Notes under the pieces: model-generated | Seen by the model: the letters and a program-made list of their open reading frames with translations, nothing else | The model's database searches: none | What the model was told of the DNA's origin: nothing | Shown here: positions 1 to 9,998 of the stretch, one piece after another | How the letters are laid out: each line of letters opens with the position of its first letter | How positions within the stretch are numbered: position 1 is the first letter of the stretch | Position numbers and translations under genes: made by a program | Source: Diorhabda sublineata | Lineage: Eukaryota > Arthropoda > Insecta > Coleoptera > Chrysomelidae | Assembly (NCBI RefSeq): GCF_026230105.1 | Contig: NC_079477.1 | Coordinates: 9,305,001 to 9,369,000, forward strand | Direction: 5' to 3' | Length of the DNA stretch: 64,000 nt

Positions 1-383
1 AATGATACATTATTTAGGTTATTACCTGGCATTAGCTACAGTTATAGAATATTCTGTAATATTCTGAATAAGTTATGAGAATATTTTCTCTCAGATGAAT
101 TTAGAAAGTAGCACACAAAAAATGAAACGAGAAAGTTAAAAATTTATAAACTATAATTTCTATCTAATTCTTGATTTGTCGTTAAAGAATAGTTGAATCC
201 TCAATGTATTACAATCCTATGTAATTCAGGTTGTTATATATACTGCTATCCAAATGATCTATTGTGTCTACCATTAATTTTTTTTACATAATTGTTACAT
301 ATTACATCTAATTGGAAAAATTAAAAGAAAAACACGTCAAAATATAATATAATTTTGTTAAGAAACACAATACTTTTACCAAC
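1..383. other. Sestrin intron or flank, no exon seen
   Basis: I looked for the last sestrin exon (the VHVNL to RYMT tail of the family) on the minus strand and did not find it. The sequence is plain AT-rich DNA. Confidence 0.5.
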
Positions 384-678
384 CTTTTCACTGTAGTGAA
401 ACTCTCTAAGAACCCTATCATATTCTTTCTTTGTAACTCTGTCTGGATAACAAGTAGCACTTTTTATAAATGCTTTTAAAGCTCTTTCCAATAAAGCATT
501 TATTTCTCCATAATCATAATCATCGTGACGTATTCCAAAAAGGCATTGAATATAATACCAAATAGCCCTACGAAATCTTGTCGTATCTACGTCGGTACGG
601 GTTCCCATAGTGTAATATGTTAGGTTATATGCAGTCCTAAATTTGTCATCTAGAAGATTTCCAACATCGTTGTACAGT
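384..678 (-). CDS. Sesn: Sestrin, internal coding exon (leucine/GATOR2-binding C-domain)
   Basis: Encodes about 98 residues from LYNDVGNLLDDKF through AYNLTYYT, VDTTRFRRAIW, FGIRHDDYDYGEIN to HYSEK. The DD of HDDYDYG matches human SESN2 Asp406/Asp407, needed for GATOR2 binding. The Thr of VDT, the following Arg and the Glu of SEK match leucine-pocket residues. The pocket Trp444 of SESN2 is Leu here (VLREF); I recall the same position being Leu in fly sestrin. The acceptor is nine T then CAG. The 3' edge is uncertain: AAG/GTTGGT at 384 fits the conserved K/VHVN junction, while TTG/GTAAAA at 380 is a rival. The final exon of about 27 residues is not in positions 1-383. Confidence 0.95.
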
Positions 679-2859
679 CTGAAAAAAAAAATATTTGTTC
701 AATATATATAAATGTTGATCGAAATATATGCAACCTAAAGGCCGCTTGACATGATTTAATATAAGTTGCATTCTTTTTGCTTGAAATCTCAGATAATTTG
801 AGCTCATTCAAGTGTAGCTTCTGTATGGACAGTTTCTATAAGTGGAAGCTGTTCTGACTAAGAAACACAGAATTATAACGGTTTCTCTATCCTCCGAGAT
901 TCCACCTCGGTTCTGCGCATTCTCGAGCATGCGCAACCTGTACGAGGTATCTGGAACGAGAGAGAAAAAAGTATATAGTCGGCACCTTAATAGTAGGACA
1001 TTCCTTCCCGTTTTAATTGTCCATATAGAAATATTACATATATGGTGTAGCTCATTCAATTCTTCGTCCCATTTAATTTTACTCAAATCAGATGAATTGA
1101 GATATTTACCTCCCCCTCTTACAGATAAAGCACCTACTTTTGTTGTTCGGAAATAGCTCAGTTTAGTTATTTGACATATGATTGAAAAGTTTAAGGGAAT
1201 ATTTATTTGTTTGCGTGGTTAAGATTTGCGAATTTATTTTTATTTTACTTTTTTATCGACAAGGGCATTTTGCTTTGGAATACAATGAACTGAATGAATG
1301 TCTCAGTTTGTCATTCCATTTGACCCACCAAATCAAAGTGAGAACAGGTGTGCTGATATTATCAGCTTAATTTGGAAAAAAACAGATCATTTGCAAAAGG
1401 AAAGCATGCGCAGATGAAGTTTAGCTGATTGTTTTATGCAATATCTCGCACTGGCAATTTTATCGATTTGGTGCCATTTTTATTGCCAGCTAACTGCAAT
1501 TCTAGGGAGAAATCTAGTTACTTTTGGCTTAGCAACCAACCTGCTCCAAAAGCAAGACACTGACACTCACTGTTGTTCACTTTACTTAGCTTTGTTATTT
1601 TCGTTTTTAAATATGGAGGGTAAAGGTAAGGAGAACCATCTCGGTGTATCAAAAAGTGTCTGTTGAAAGGAAGCAAATTAAGGTGGCGCTATAGTAGCAA
1701 GCGGAAGAATTTTAAAAAGAGCGCCACAAACTATTAGAGTAGGATAGTAAATTAAATTCGTTTTTGAAAGTCATAACTATTAAAAAAAAAACTATTAATA
1801 TACAAATATTCATTCGAAAATTGTAAATAAAATATATAACTACTAGACACTTTTTCAACTAATCCCCCATAACCCTCCATAGTTTTAAGCCAGTCACAAA
1901 ATATTGAATGAAATTGGAGGTTATGAATTTGTTAAATTTTATTGATGAAATTCTTGATATTTTAATCTTGCAAGAAATTGCATGCAATTGTTCTTGCACC
2001 ATGTCAAACTGCCAAATGTATACAATTCGGAAGCCAAATGTATAAATGTATAAAATCTTTTTCAAAAGATTATTTTATATACACATATCCTGGGAAATGT
2101 ATATAGATTGTCTAAGAACTCTATTGAATTCCGATTTCCGTACTGGAAAATGTATAAAATGAATACATTGTTAAACTCAGAATCAGAAATTTTGTTAAGG
2201 GTCTTGTTGAGACAATAATATTGTAAAATAATATCTTCATAGGGCTTCTTACTAGATATTAAGCTTCAAAAATCAATTATTTATTTATAATTAAGGTCCA
2301 TATAACAAATAATTTCCTCATATTTTCTTATAAAATTTTCTGTAAGTAACCATCATTTAAGTGAAGTAAGCTTCCAATTTTAGTATTAAATTATATGTGA
2401 AGAAGATCTTCCATATGGCTATTTATTATTGCTGGGTAAGCTAGAACGGCACTTGGAACTACACATATTTTATAGCTTTGATATCTTTTTGTTTTACTTG
2501 CAAAGGCACTTTTCAAATTTTTTGCCGCTTCCAGTATGTTTGCAACTGACCGCATCGCAATACCTGTACTTGGTAATCCTTTATATCTAGAAAAACTCTT
2601 AGACAAACAATAATACAGTACAATTATTTTATGATACTGTTATTGGTACCCATTAGATATAGCTCATATTCATTTTTAGATAAGATGTTGTCTTTATATT
2701 ACAGCATTATAATAAAATAATTTAAGAAGGGGCCTCATAAGAAAAAAAAACGATTAAAACAATAAAAATACAATTGAACTTAATTTCAGTAATAACTTAG
2801 CAGTCTATTAAACCAAAACTATTCCTTCTAGGAATTGTTTAAATTGGGTCTTGTTCATT
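679..2859. other. Sestrin intron, no recognised gene
   Basis: Overlapping open frames on both strands at 808-1156 have no recognisable motif. An 11-bp direct repeat, AGCTCATTCAA, occurs near 800 and 1050 and may bracket an old element. A 71-codon minus frame at 2606-2391 is treated in the findings. Confidence 0.4.
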
Positions 2860-3490
2860 ATCCAGCATAGGCCACGACGATGGTAGACCTGATTTACCGA
2901 GTTTTCGATCATCTGTGGAATTATACGAGTCACTTTATTCTCTCTCGTTTTCGGTCCATTAAGTTTTCTAAATTGTCTAGACAGTTAACGTAGACTCGTC
3001 TTTTTGAATGTCCCCACAGAAAAAAATCAAGGGAGTAAGATTAGATGACCTAGGTAGCCGCTTAATTAATCCACGTCTTCTAATCAATCTTCTGCCAAAC
3101 TGTTTATTCAGAAACCTTCGAACATCAAGACCGTAATGTGGTAGTGTACCAACTTGTTGGAACCAAATATTGGGATCCAAGTTTTCCCTATTATTCGGAT
3201 CCGGAAATACCGCAATTAGGTCCAGAAACACTGCCATACGAAGTACAATAAATCTTCTCCTGATGATTCGTACCCAAAAATCCAGGATATTTTCTCGAGC
3301 TCAGTAGAGACAATTATTATCTCACTTAAAAACAAAACGTTGCCTCGTCTTAAAATATTACACTATTAAGAAAATATGGACTTTCATCACAAATCTCATT
3401 CATTCTCTCTCTCAATTCACAAAATTCCAAATGTCTGTCCGGATAATTTCCTGTCAGTTCGTGAATAAGCTGAATTTTCTATTGGTGCAG
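2860..3490 (-). pseudogene. Tc1/mariner-IS630 type transposase relic in a sestrin intron
   Basis: Reading the minus strand in mixed frames gives three blocks. The first is KIQLIHELTGNYPDRHLEFCE, then RMNEICDESPYFLNSVIF and a DEATF block, the first catalytic Asp region. Next is PNIWFQQVGTLPHYGLDVRRFLN, the second Asp region with Asp now Val in the usual QQDGAP. The last is SSNLTPLIFF for the usual SPDLTPLDFFLWG. These are the ordered blocks of insect Tc3-like/IS630 DDE transposases. Stops and frameshifts interrupt them, and two catalytic acidic positions are lost, so it is dead. It sits in the intron between the 4543-4219 and 678-384 sestrin exons, in the same orientation. Confidence 0.85.
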
Positions 3491-4218
3491 TTTTTTTAGA
3501 AACTTTATTAGAAACTACACAAATTTTTTTGTGAGGTAATTTCTGTTGTAGTTGCATGAGAGTTGTCTTCTAATAATAACAGCAAAATATATGATATTAC
3601 ATTGTCGCTTATTCCTGGTAAATATTCCAGATTTTTGAGCATTTCCGTTTTATTAGATTTTGCTTATTGTGATTCTAGTAATGGAAGGTCTTTCAAAATG
3701 TGTTTTGTAGAATAAAGCACATGCTTTATCATGACTTCGAAGTCTATCCCCATAACCTACCATCATTAGAATTTCTATCCTTTGTCTTTCGGTTGAAAGA
3801 GTCATAATAATAAAATTGGGATGTGTTGCTAATTATAAGTCTGACAAATAGTTCTTTCATTAAAGAAATTGATAACATTCATAAAAACTGCTGCTCTTAC
3901 TAGGTAACTTTAGTTCTAATACGTCTAATTAAATTATATTTTTGTTAAATTCAAAAGTTTATTTTGTTTTCTCTTGCGTGGAATAGTTTTGTATTTTTTT
4001 CAACAATGAAATTGGTACGTTTCATTAATTTTGTGCATTACTTTATCATAGCTCTGTATACATACATTATATATTATCATGTAAGGTCCATAATTAATAA
4101 AAACGAAAATAATTGTCCTAATCAAACTATTTGATTATACTAAGTTGAATTAGAATAAAGAGTAGAATGTACTCGTAGATCATTAAAAACTAATGAACAA
4201 ATAATTTTAGATCTTTAC
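3491..4218. other. Intron, no gene seen
   Basis: AT-rich sequence with no open frame or repeat I can interpret. Confidence 0.4.
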
Positions 4219-4543
4219 CGGTTAACAAGCGAATATCCATGGTCATCCCAAGAGTAATCTTGTACTCTAAAGGTGGTTATATCTTGTGAGTCTAGCCGTT
4301 TAGCAAAATCTATGTACATAAAACTGGCATCTTCTACATAACAACTTATATCTGCCGGTGTAGATTGGGGTTGTGACCCAACGGCACCTATTTCTGCTGA
4401 TTGCGTTTCAATATTCTCAAATCTTTTAGCTAATTCTTCGGGTTTGCACTCTTGTTGTTGTTCAGATAAAGTCTTCATACGTTGCATAAGAGTATTTATT
4501 CCAACTTCTGGTTCTGTAGGGGATGGCGGAGTGGTGGATGGTT
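4219..4543 (-). CDS. Sesn: Sestrin, internal coding exon (linker and start of C-domain)
   Basis: Opens with a Pro/Ser/Thr-rich linker (PSTTPPSPTEPEVG). It then has a Gln/Glu-rich helix (MQRMKTLSEQQQECKPEELAKRFENIE in the frame) and the sestrin hallmark FRVQDYSWDDHGYSLVN. The match to vertebrate sestrins is strong at the Met/Arg helix and at the QDY-W-DHGYSL motif. The acceptor is TTGTTTAG and the donor CG/GTAAAG. The split Arg codon (CG plus A) is completed by the exon starting at 678, after an intron of about 3.5 kb that contains a transposase relic. Confidence 0.94.
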
Positions 4544-4630
4544 CTAAACAAATTTAAAGTTTGTCAAATTTAATTACAAATGGAGCAGGAATGGGAATTA
4601 AAAAGAATACATTTTTGATATATTTCTTAC

Positions 4631-4856
4631 CTACAGTTTTATCCACAATTGATATATCTTTGGGTTTGGTTTTATTATTCGTTTTAGCTGTAGACGTACT
4701 ATCACTGTTGTATTGGTAACCCGAGGTTAGTTGATCTATTTCTTGGTTGAGTCCACACGAAAATACGAAGCTCGATAGTGAATGGAAATGGGCCAAAATC
4801 ACTATTGCATGAACTACTTCGGCTAGTGACCAACTATTTTTACCCTTAGTTAATTT
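4631..4856 (-). CDS. Sesn: Sestrin, internal coding exon (end of N-domain and linker)
   Basis: Encodes KLTKGKNSWSLAEVVHA, then the ILAHFHSLSSFVFSCG helix typical of sestrins, followed by a Ser/Thr/Lys-rich stretch ending DKTV. That stretch is the poorly conserved, probably flexible linker before the C-terminal domain. The acceptor is TTGTTTCAG; the donor is GTAG/GTAAGAA, leaving phase 1. Reading past the donor gives a long hydrophobic tail that is intron sequence, not protein. The split codon closes with the next exon at 4543 (G plus AA, giving Glu). Confidence 0.94.
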
Positions 4857-5588
4857 CTGAAACAAAGGCAATAAAATAGTTAAAAGGAGGAGAAAAAAAA
4901 AATAGTTGATACGAAAATCACAACTAGAAGTGGGTGACAAACAGAATGCCTGAATACCGATAAAGTAAAATATAATTAGAAGAAGTAAGGAAATAAATAA
5001 AGAATTATAGTTTATCCTAAGTGTTTTTTTGTTGAAGACACCGATAAGAGTAAAAAGAAAAATACAGTCAGAAACCAGAAACTTTAGCAATACAGAGAAT
5101 TAAAGAAAAAAGTTATAAATATGTTCAGAAAATGGAATTATGTCACAAAGACTAGGAGAATGAGATTAGAAATAGATTTACAAATTTTGTGTTGGAAAAA
5201 ATGACACATGTGACTCTTGATGTTTAGTCTTGAATCAGGAAGAGTTTATATTACCTGTATTTTTAAATCACTTGTAACAGTAACTTTACGATTTATAAAG
5301 AAAAAATTGTTTAACCTTGACTAACCTTCGAATTGTTTTTCTGATAAATGTTATTTTTTATGTCATAAAGATAAAAGTTCCATTTCATAACATTAAAAAC
5401 TCATTTCAACAATTGAAATTCTCTTAATGTAATTTAAAAAATTACCGTTTTAGTAGATTAAGTGGATGTTTTTTTAATATAATTTAATAACGTTTTTGAG
5501 GTCATAAACACTGTTACCGCATAAACCGAATTAAAAAAACATAGACACCATAAGCGTAGGTAACTATGAGAAAAATCGAGTGACTCAC
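4857..5588. other. Intron, no gene seen
   Basis: The intron between two sestrin exons. It is low-complexity and AT-rich, and its open frames are runs of hydrophobic residues continuing out of the exon. Confidence 0.5.
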
Positions 5589-5771
5589 CTCAATATGAGA
5601 CTTATTCAATAACCAAGGTCGATGCGCCAAAATTTTATTGATATCATTCAGGTTTCGTAACTTAGCAGGTATGTGAGCAAGTCCTTTCAACCAATTGGGA
5701 TCTCCTCCCTGAAGAAGAAATTCCTGCTTTTGTAATGATATTAAATAGCTACACTGATGCCTTCCTGCAGC
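5589..5771 (-). CDS. Sesn: Sestrin, internal coding exon with the redox Cys motif
   Basis: Encodes 61 residues from AAGRHQCSYLISLQ through GGDPNWLKGL to LAHRPWLLNKSHIE. The Cys of HQCSYL corresponds to human SESN2 Cys125 of the AhpD-like alkyl-hydroperoxide reductase fold, and the Tyr two residues on (Tyr127 equivalent) is kept. The position seven residues after the Cys, His132 in human SESN2, is Gln here. Acceptor TTTCAG and donor GAG/GTGAGT are canonical and phase 0. It is followed by a 732-bp intron and then the exon at 4856-4631. Confidence 0.96.
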
Positions 5772-6889
5772 CTGAAACCAAAGAATTTTCTTATTTATGT
5801 ATTTTACTACTAATCGAAAATATTTATAATTTTGAGCTAAAAACATTCAGATTTAAGATGTTCTATTTCCAAATTCAAAAACTATTGATTTCCAATATTT
5901 TAAAACCAATTTTAAATGGGTATTTGCACAAGAGACCATGGCATATAATTTAAAAATAAATCTGGTTGTAATAATTTGTCTATCTAATCACTTACCCTTA
6001 TCATTTGCCCTTATCATATGTCTCTAGTTGTAACCATAAACGTTTACATTTTCTACCAAACGCAACAAATTTATACGTAATTTAAACGTATTGGACACAA
6101 ATATTTTTCAAATCTTTAAATAAAACATCCCAAAACTCAATAAGAAACCATATTTCACGTTAAATCTTAATATTTTGAGCTCAATATTCAACAATTAAAA
6201 TATTTTCAAGTCTTAATATATATTTATTTATAAGATAATACATTTGGCAAACATAGATTATTATGTTTTTTGATTGTTTTTATGGGTAAATATCAAATTA
6301 CTGAACTTAACTGATGCGGGCTTTATATCATTCGATATGATGTTCAGAGCCAAGATTGACAGTCTAATTGAAAAGATCAAGGCTAATTAACTGATGTATG
6401 ATTGATTTTTAAATCCGAGCATCACCACGTTAAGTAGAGTGGAAATTGATAGTCTGAGTGTAGTAACTCATTTTTTCTCTAGTCTAATAAAAAAAAATAC
6501 ATTTAAACATAGACGACGGAAATGGGAATTTGCATAATTTATATCCCTAGCTAACAATTTTATTGGATGCACTACCAGCAGTTTTCCCTTACAAGAATAT
6601 GGAACCAAGTTGATAATAGCGAGCGCACGCGATGCTGGTCTGCGCGGCTGCAATTCTATGGGAATTACCTTATTTAATAGTTTTGTTCCGAATCAGTTTA
6701 AGGATCAGTTACGTCAATTATTGACTACTAATCAGTTATAGTAGATTTCTGGTTTTTGTTAGACGTCTAAAAGTTAGGTTCGCGGCAAATTAACATGTTG
6801 GATAGGTACGTATTTAAGCATGGGCATCATGATGCGAAACCTAAACAGAAAGAGAGCCAAAAGTATGTATCTTGTGATTGAGACACAAA
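5772..6889. other. Large sestrin intron, no gene seen
   Basis: Start of the roughly 4-kb intron between the exons at 9998-9828 and 5771-5589. AT-rich and without recognisable coding. Confidence 0.4.
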
Positions 6890-7250
6890 GGATCTACTGT
6901 GCCCCCTTCTCTTGATGTGGTATTGGGGATCCTCCTTTCATAAAGTTCGGTGTAGTATGTGGAATGGCTCCAGCTGCCAAAGATCTTCATCTTATTTTCA
7001 CACGTTTCCAAGTGTAATTCTCTAAAGTTCTATAGTCTCCTACATTTAAAAAAAATATAGATAAAGGTCTCGTCCTCTTCGCAGCAGAATCTGCACGTTG
7101 CACTGTCTGCTAAACCTAGAGTCTTCAGATATCCATTGAGAGAGCAATGCTCCAAAGAATCTTAGATTGTTCTTACTTTGGTTGATAAATTCAACAGATC
7201 TTTTTCGGTTATAGTTAATCTTTGCCAAGGTAACATCTGAGCCATCGAGA
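6890..7250 (-). pseudogene. Non-LTR retrotransposon 3' fragment (zinc-knuckle tail of RT protein)
   Basis: In mixed minus frames the stretch reads CSLNGYLKTLGLADSATCRFC followed by EEDET. This is the GHCxLxxHLxxLGLxDSxxCRFCxEExET block found after the RNase H domain in R1/Jockey-type retrotransposons. About 100 further codons of tail follow before the signal fades near 6890. At least two frameshifts separate the pieces. There is no RT domain beside it, so it is a 5'-truncated copy. Confidence 0.75.
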
Positions 7251-8158
7251 AGATTGAATCATTACAAATATTGGAATGGAAATAAAATTTTCTTTTTCAT
7301 ATTATTTAGTGTAAAGATGATTATAAGGGTGACAAGTATGTGAGTAAATACTATAATAAAACAAGTTATATTATCATTAGTAATGTAATAACTAAACTAT
7401 TTTGCGAAGCAGCCACGTGGGTGTTGAGCGATATAGTGGATTTCGTAATTTTATTATTCATTTTAATAACAAATATATTATAATTTAAACAGTATATATC
7501 ATGTAAACTGATCAGCAGATTTAATTTCTATAAACAACAATATCATGAGAAGTGAAGTGAAGTTGAACTAATATTTAAAATGCCATTTTTGCAAATTCAT
7601 GTGTTAAATTAGACTTACTACTGATACAATAATAATGCCGTGTACTGATTAGATAATAAGAATGAGAAGTCTTGATAACATAAAAAAATTAATTAAATTG
7701 ACTGTACGATGGTCAAAGGAGTAAGCAGGGGTACTAGTGCTCTACCTCCCCCGACATTTTCATCCAATGACGTTTTAAACAATGACTAAGAGAGGATTCT
7801 TTAACTTTAACCTAAAACACCTCAGTGTAGCTGTTAAGTTTTTCGAACGAGTAAAAGAGTTTAGTTTGTGTGGACTGTAATCATAGCGACATTTTACTTT
7901 CTGATGGTGGCGCTGCCGGTAGTAAACAGGCATGGATGAAGTGAGTAGTTTTCTCCATTTTTAATTGGTTTCAAAGAATGTTCGTTCTATTTTACCTTAG
8001 TACATGAAAACAGTGAGAAGTAATTTATGTTTTTCAAAGTTACAGTACGTGCGGTAATAATTCATAACCTCGCAAATTATGACGATTCTTTCTTAACCAG
8101 TTCTAACCACTTTATATTTCAAAAGCTTAGAATTGGACTATTCTCAGTATATTTATAA
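7251..8158. other. Intron, no gene seen
   Basis: Nothing recognisable. Around 7903 there is a short GGTGGCGCTG motif of the kind often seen in insect repeats; it is not diagnostic. Confidence 0.35.
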
Positions 8159-8653
8159 ACAGGGTGTTACAAAAAGGTGATCCCCTCTCTAGTATCGATA
8201 GAAAACTGAAAAATATTTGAGGTTTGCTCAGTAAAAAATTTTCGAAGCACGCAAAATCACAAGATGAAAATTTAAAAAAAGGCTTATAGCAAAAAATAGA
8301 ATTCAATTAAAGTAAGTGTTCAAAATGTCCTTTTTTCAAAAGAATCCATTAAACTTCTAAACGGTTGGATGTCAGCAATGAGTTCATTAAAGTTCTTGAG
8401 GTGAATTTACCTCTGTAGCATAAACTTTTTCTTTAAGATACGACCAAACTTTTAAACTTTCATCTTGTGATTTTTTGTTTAATTAATACATTTATCATTA
8501 CTTCATACCAGCATCGGTTATTACTTCATAATTTTCAAACCAAAATATTCCTAAAACAGTACACAGTATATTAAAAAATTGTATAATTTTTTTACTGAGC
8601 AAACCCAAAATATCTATCCTAGAGATGGGAACACCTTTTTTGAAACACCCTGT
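8159..8653. mobile_element. MITE with long terminal inverted repeats (ACAGGGTGTT ends)
   Basis: The left end begins ACAGGGTGTTACAAAAAGG and the reverse complement of the right end begins ACAGGGTGTTTCAAAAAAGG. Similarity continues inward through TCTCTAG and GGTTTGCTCAGTAAAAAA. A second inner pair (AAAATCACAAGATGAAA near 8250, its complement near 8460) extends the palindrome. The arms cover roughly 100 bp each of a 495-bp element, with no coding capacity. ACAGGGTG-type ends are common among insect DNA-transposon derivatives. The target duplication is unclear, so the superfamily is not assigned. Confidence 0.75.
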
Positions 8654-9184
8654 ATAATTATAAAGATAATGAATTTATATTAGTTGAAATTAATAAAGCT
8701 TAATAAGCAATATAACCAATTATCGGGATTTGCTATCATTTACCTAGTTAGGAGGAGCAGTTAAAAAGTTTCATGTATTATATCAAGTCAAAAGTCAAGA
8801 GCCAGCACACGCTTAAGAGAAAAGTGATTTCCGTTTATTTGGTAGCTTTAGAGATATTTTACTCGTTTTGACGTTCTGAACAAATATCTTACTGGGTCTC
8901 AAGATTGGGTCTGCCGAAGTCAGTCTAATAGGGTACAATACTCTTTTTACTTTATTTAGTAAAGTGGTTTTCGTTAATATGACCATATTTTGGAAATGTC
9001 CGTTGGTACCTCAGATAAATATTTTAATGGGCTTGAGCCCCGAAATTCATCGGGTCTTAAAATAAGTCAGCATAACAAGATCCATGGTAATGAACACTTT
9101 GTTTTACTTGACAGTGTGATTTATGTTAATAATACCCAATTTTTCGTTGAAATCTTATAACTTTGAAAATAGTTCGCACGTATA
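8654..9184. other. Intron between two MITEs, no gene seen
   Basis: AT-rich, with no recognisable feature. Confidence 0.35.
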
Positions 9185-9686
9185 ATAGTCCGGGAGCCAG
9201 GTGAAAATTTGGATAATTATTTCCGTTCGAGAGATAATTGGTGATATGCATCAGAGAATTATGTAATAAAGCCTAGTGGACGGCAACTGCGGCTCGGTGG
9301 GTGGGATAAGCGGCATCACCTCCCTGCTGAAAATTTGTAAGTTGATTGTTAATATACTGTTGTGATATATAAAAAAATCGGTTAGCAGTTAGTCCTGGTA
9401 CACCTGGTCAGCTGATGAAATAGATGCTTCCTCTTAACTCCTACAAAATAACTTCCAAAGTATCAGCTGACGGTTTTTCCACCGATATATAGTCAGCTGA
9501 CTTATATGTTTATTCACATCTACATATAAGCTATCATCAATAAAATTTTTATTTGAAAGGAATTCACTGAAAATAAAAAGTGTTTAATTTTTCATGTTCA
9601 CTAGGCTTTATTATACAACTTTTTATGCATTCTACTCTCTTAAAAGGAACTTAATCGTGTATTTCTGTTGCTGGCTCCCGGACTAT
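9185..9686. mobile_element. MITE with 16-bp perfect inverted ends
   Basis: ATAGTCCGGGAGCCAG at 9185-9200 recurs as its exact reverse complement at 9671-9686, enclosing 502 bp with no open frame of note. An internal GC-richer patch at 9283-9340 stands out from the AT-rich surroundings. The structure is that of a small non-autonomous DNA transposon. No clear target duplication was seen. It lies in the sestrin intron, about 140 bp from the exon at 9998-9828. Confidence 0.75.
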
Positions 9687-9827
9687 AACATTTTTAGTCT
9701 GTTCTATCTACATCTACATGTATGAACCTCTTCCTAGTTGACAAAATCAAAACGTTTAAATGGATAAAAGAATATTTGTGAAGCTGAGTTGCTATATATT
9801 GATTCAAATTATCCACGGATTACTTAC

Positions 9828-9998
9828 CATAATTGCAATATAATGTCTGTAGTCGAAGGGTAGTGGTCCATCACCTTTTAAGATGAAATTTTGAGTCTTT
9901 AGAAAATGGTCCAAATATGTTTTGTGGTATCCCATGACTTGACTAACGTGGTCCAAACGGTTGTTTTGTAGAAAGGCATCCACGAATATCGCATGTGT
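9828..9998 (-). CDS. Sesn: Sestrin, internal coding exon (N-terminal helical domain)
   Basis: Encodes 57 residues running from THAIFVDAF to YRHYIAIM, which match the sestrin family segment just before the redox motif (DHVSQVMGYH, then DGPLPFDYRHYIAIM). Sestrins are stress-induced cytosolic proteins that bind GATOR2 and so restrain TORC1. The exon has a clear acceptor (TTGTTACAG) and donor (ATG/GTAAGTAA), both in phase 0, and joins in frame to the exon at 5771-5589. The preceding exon, with the start codon, was not found. Family identity is very secure; the exon edges are read from splice signals plus homology. Confidence 0.95.

Noticed and set aside
808..1156. Overlapping 92- and 104-codon ORFs on both strands
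   Set aside because: Mutual antisense shadows with no motif, and no splice or start evidence.
4554..5090. 178-codon minus ORF read as one protein
   Set aside because: Only 4856-4631 matches sestrin; the rest is hydrophobic AT-rich intron read-through beyond consensus splice sites.
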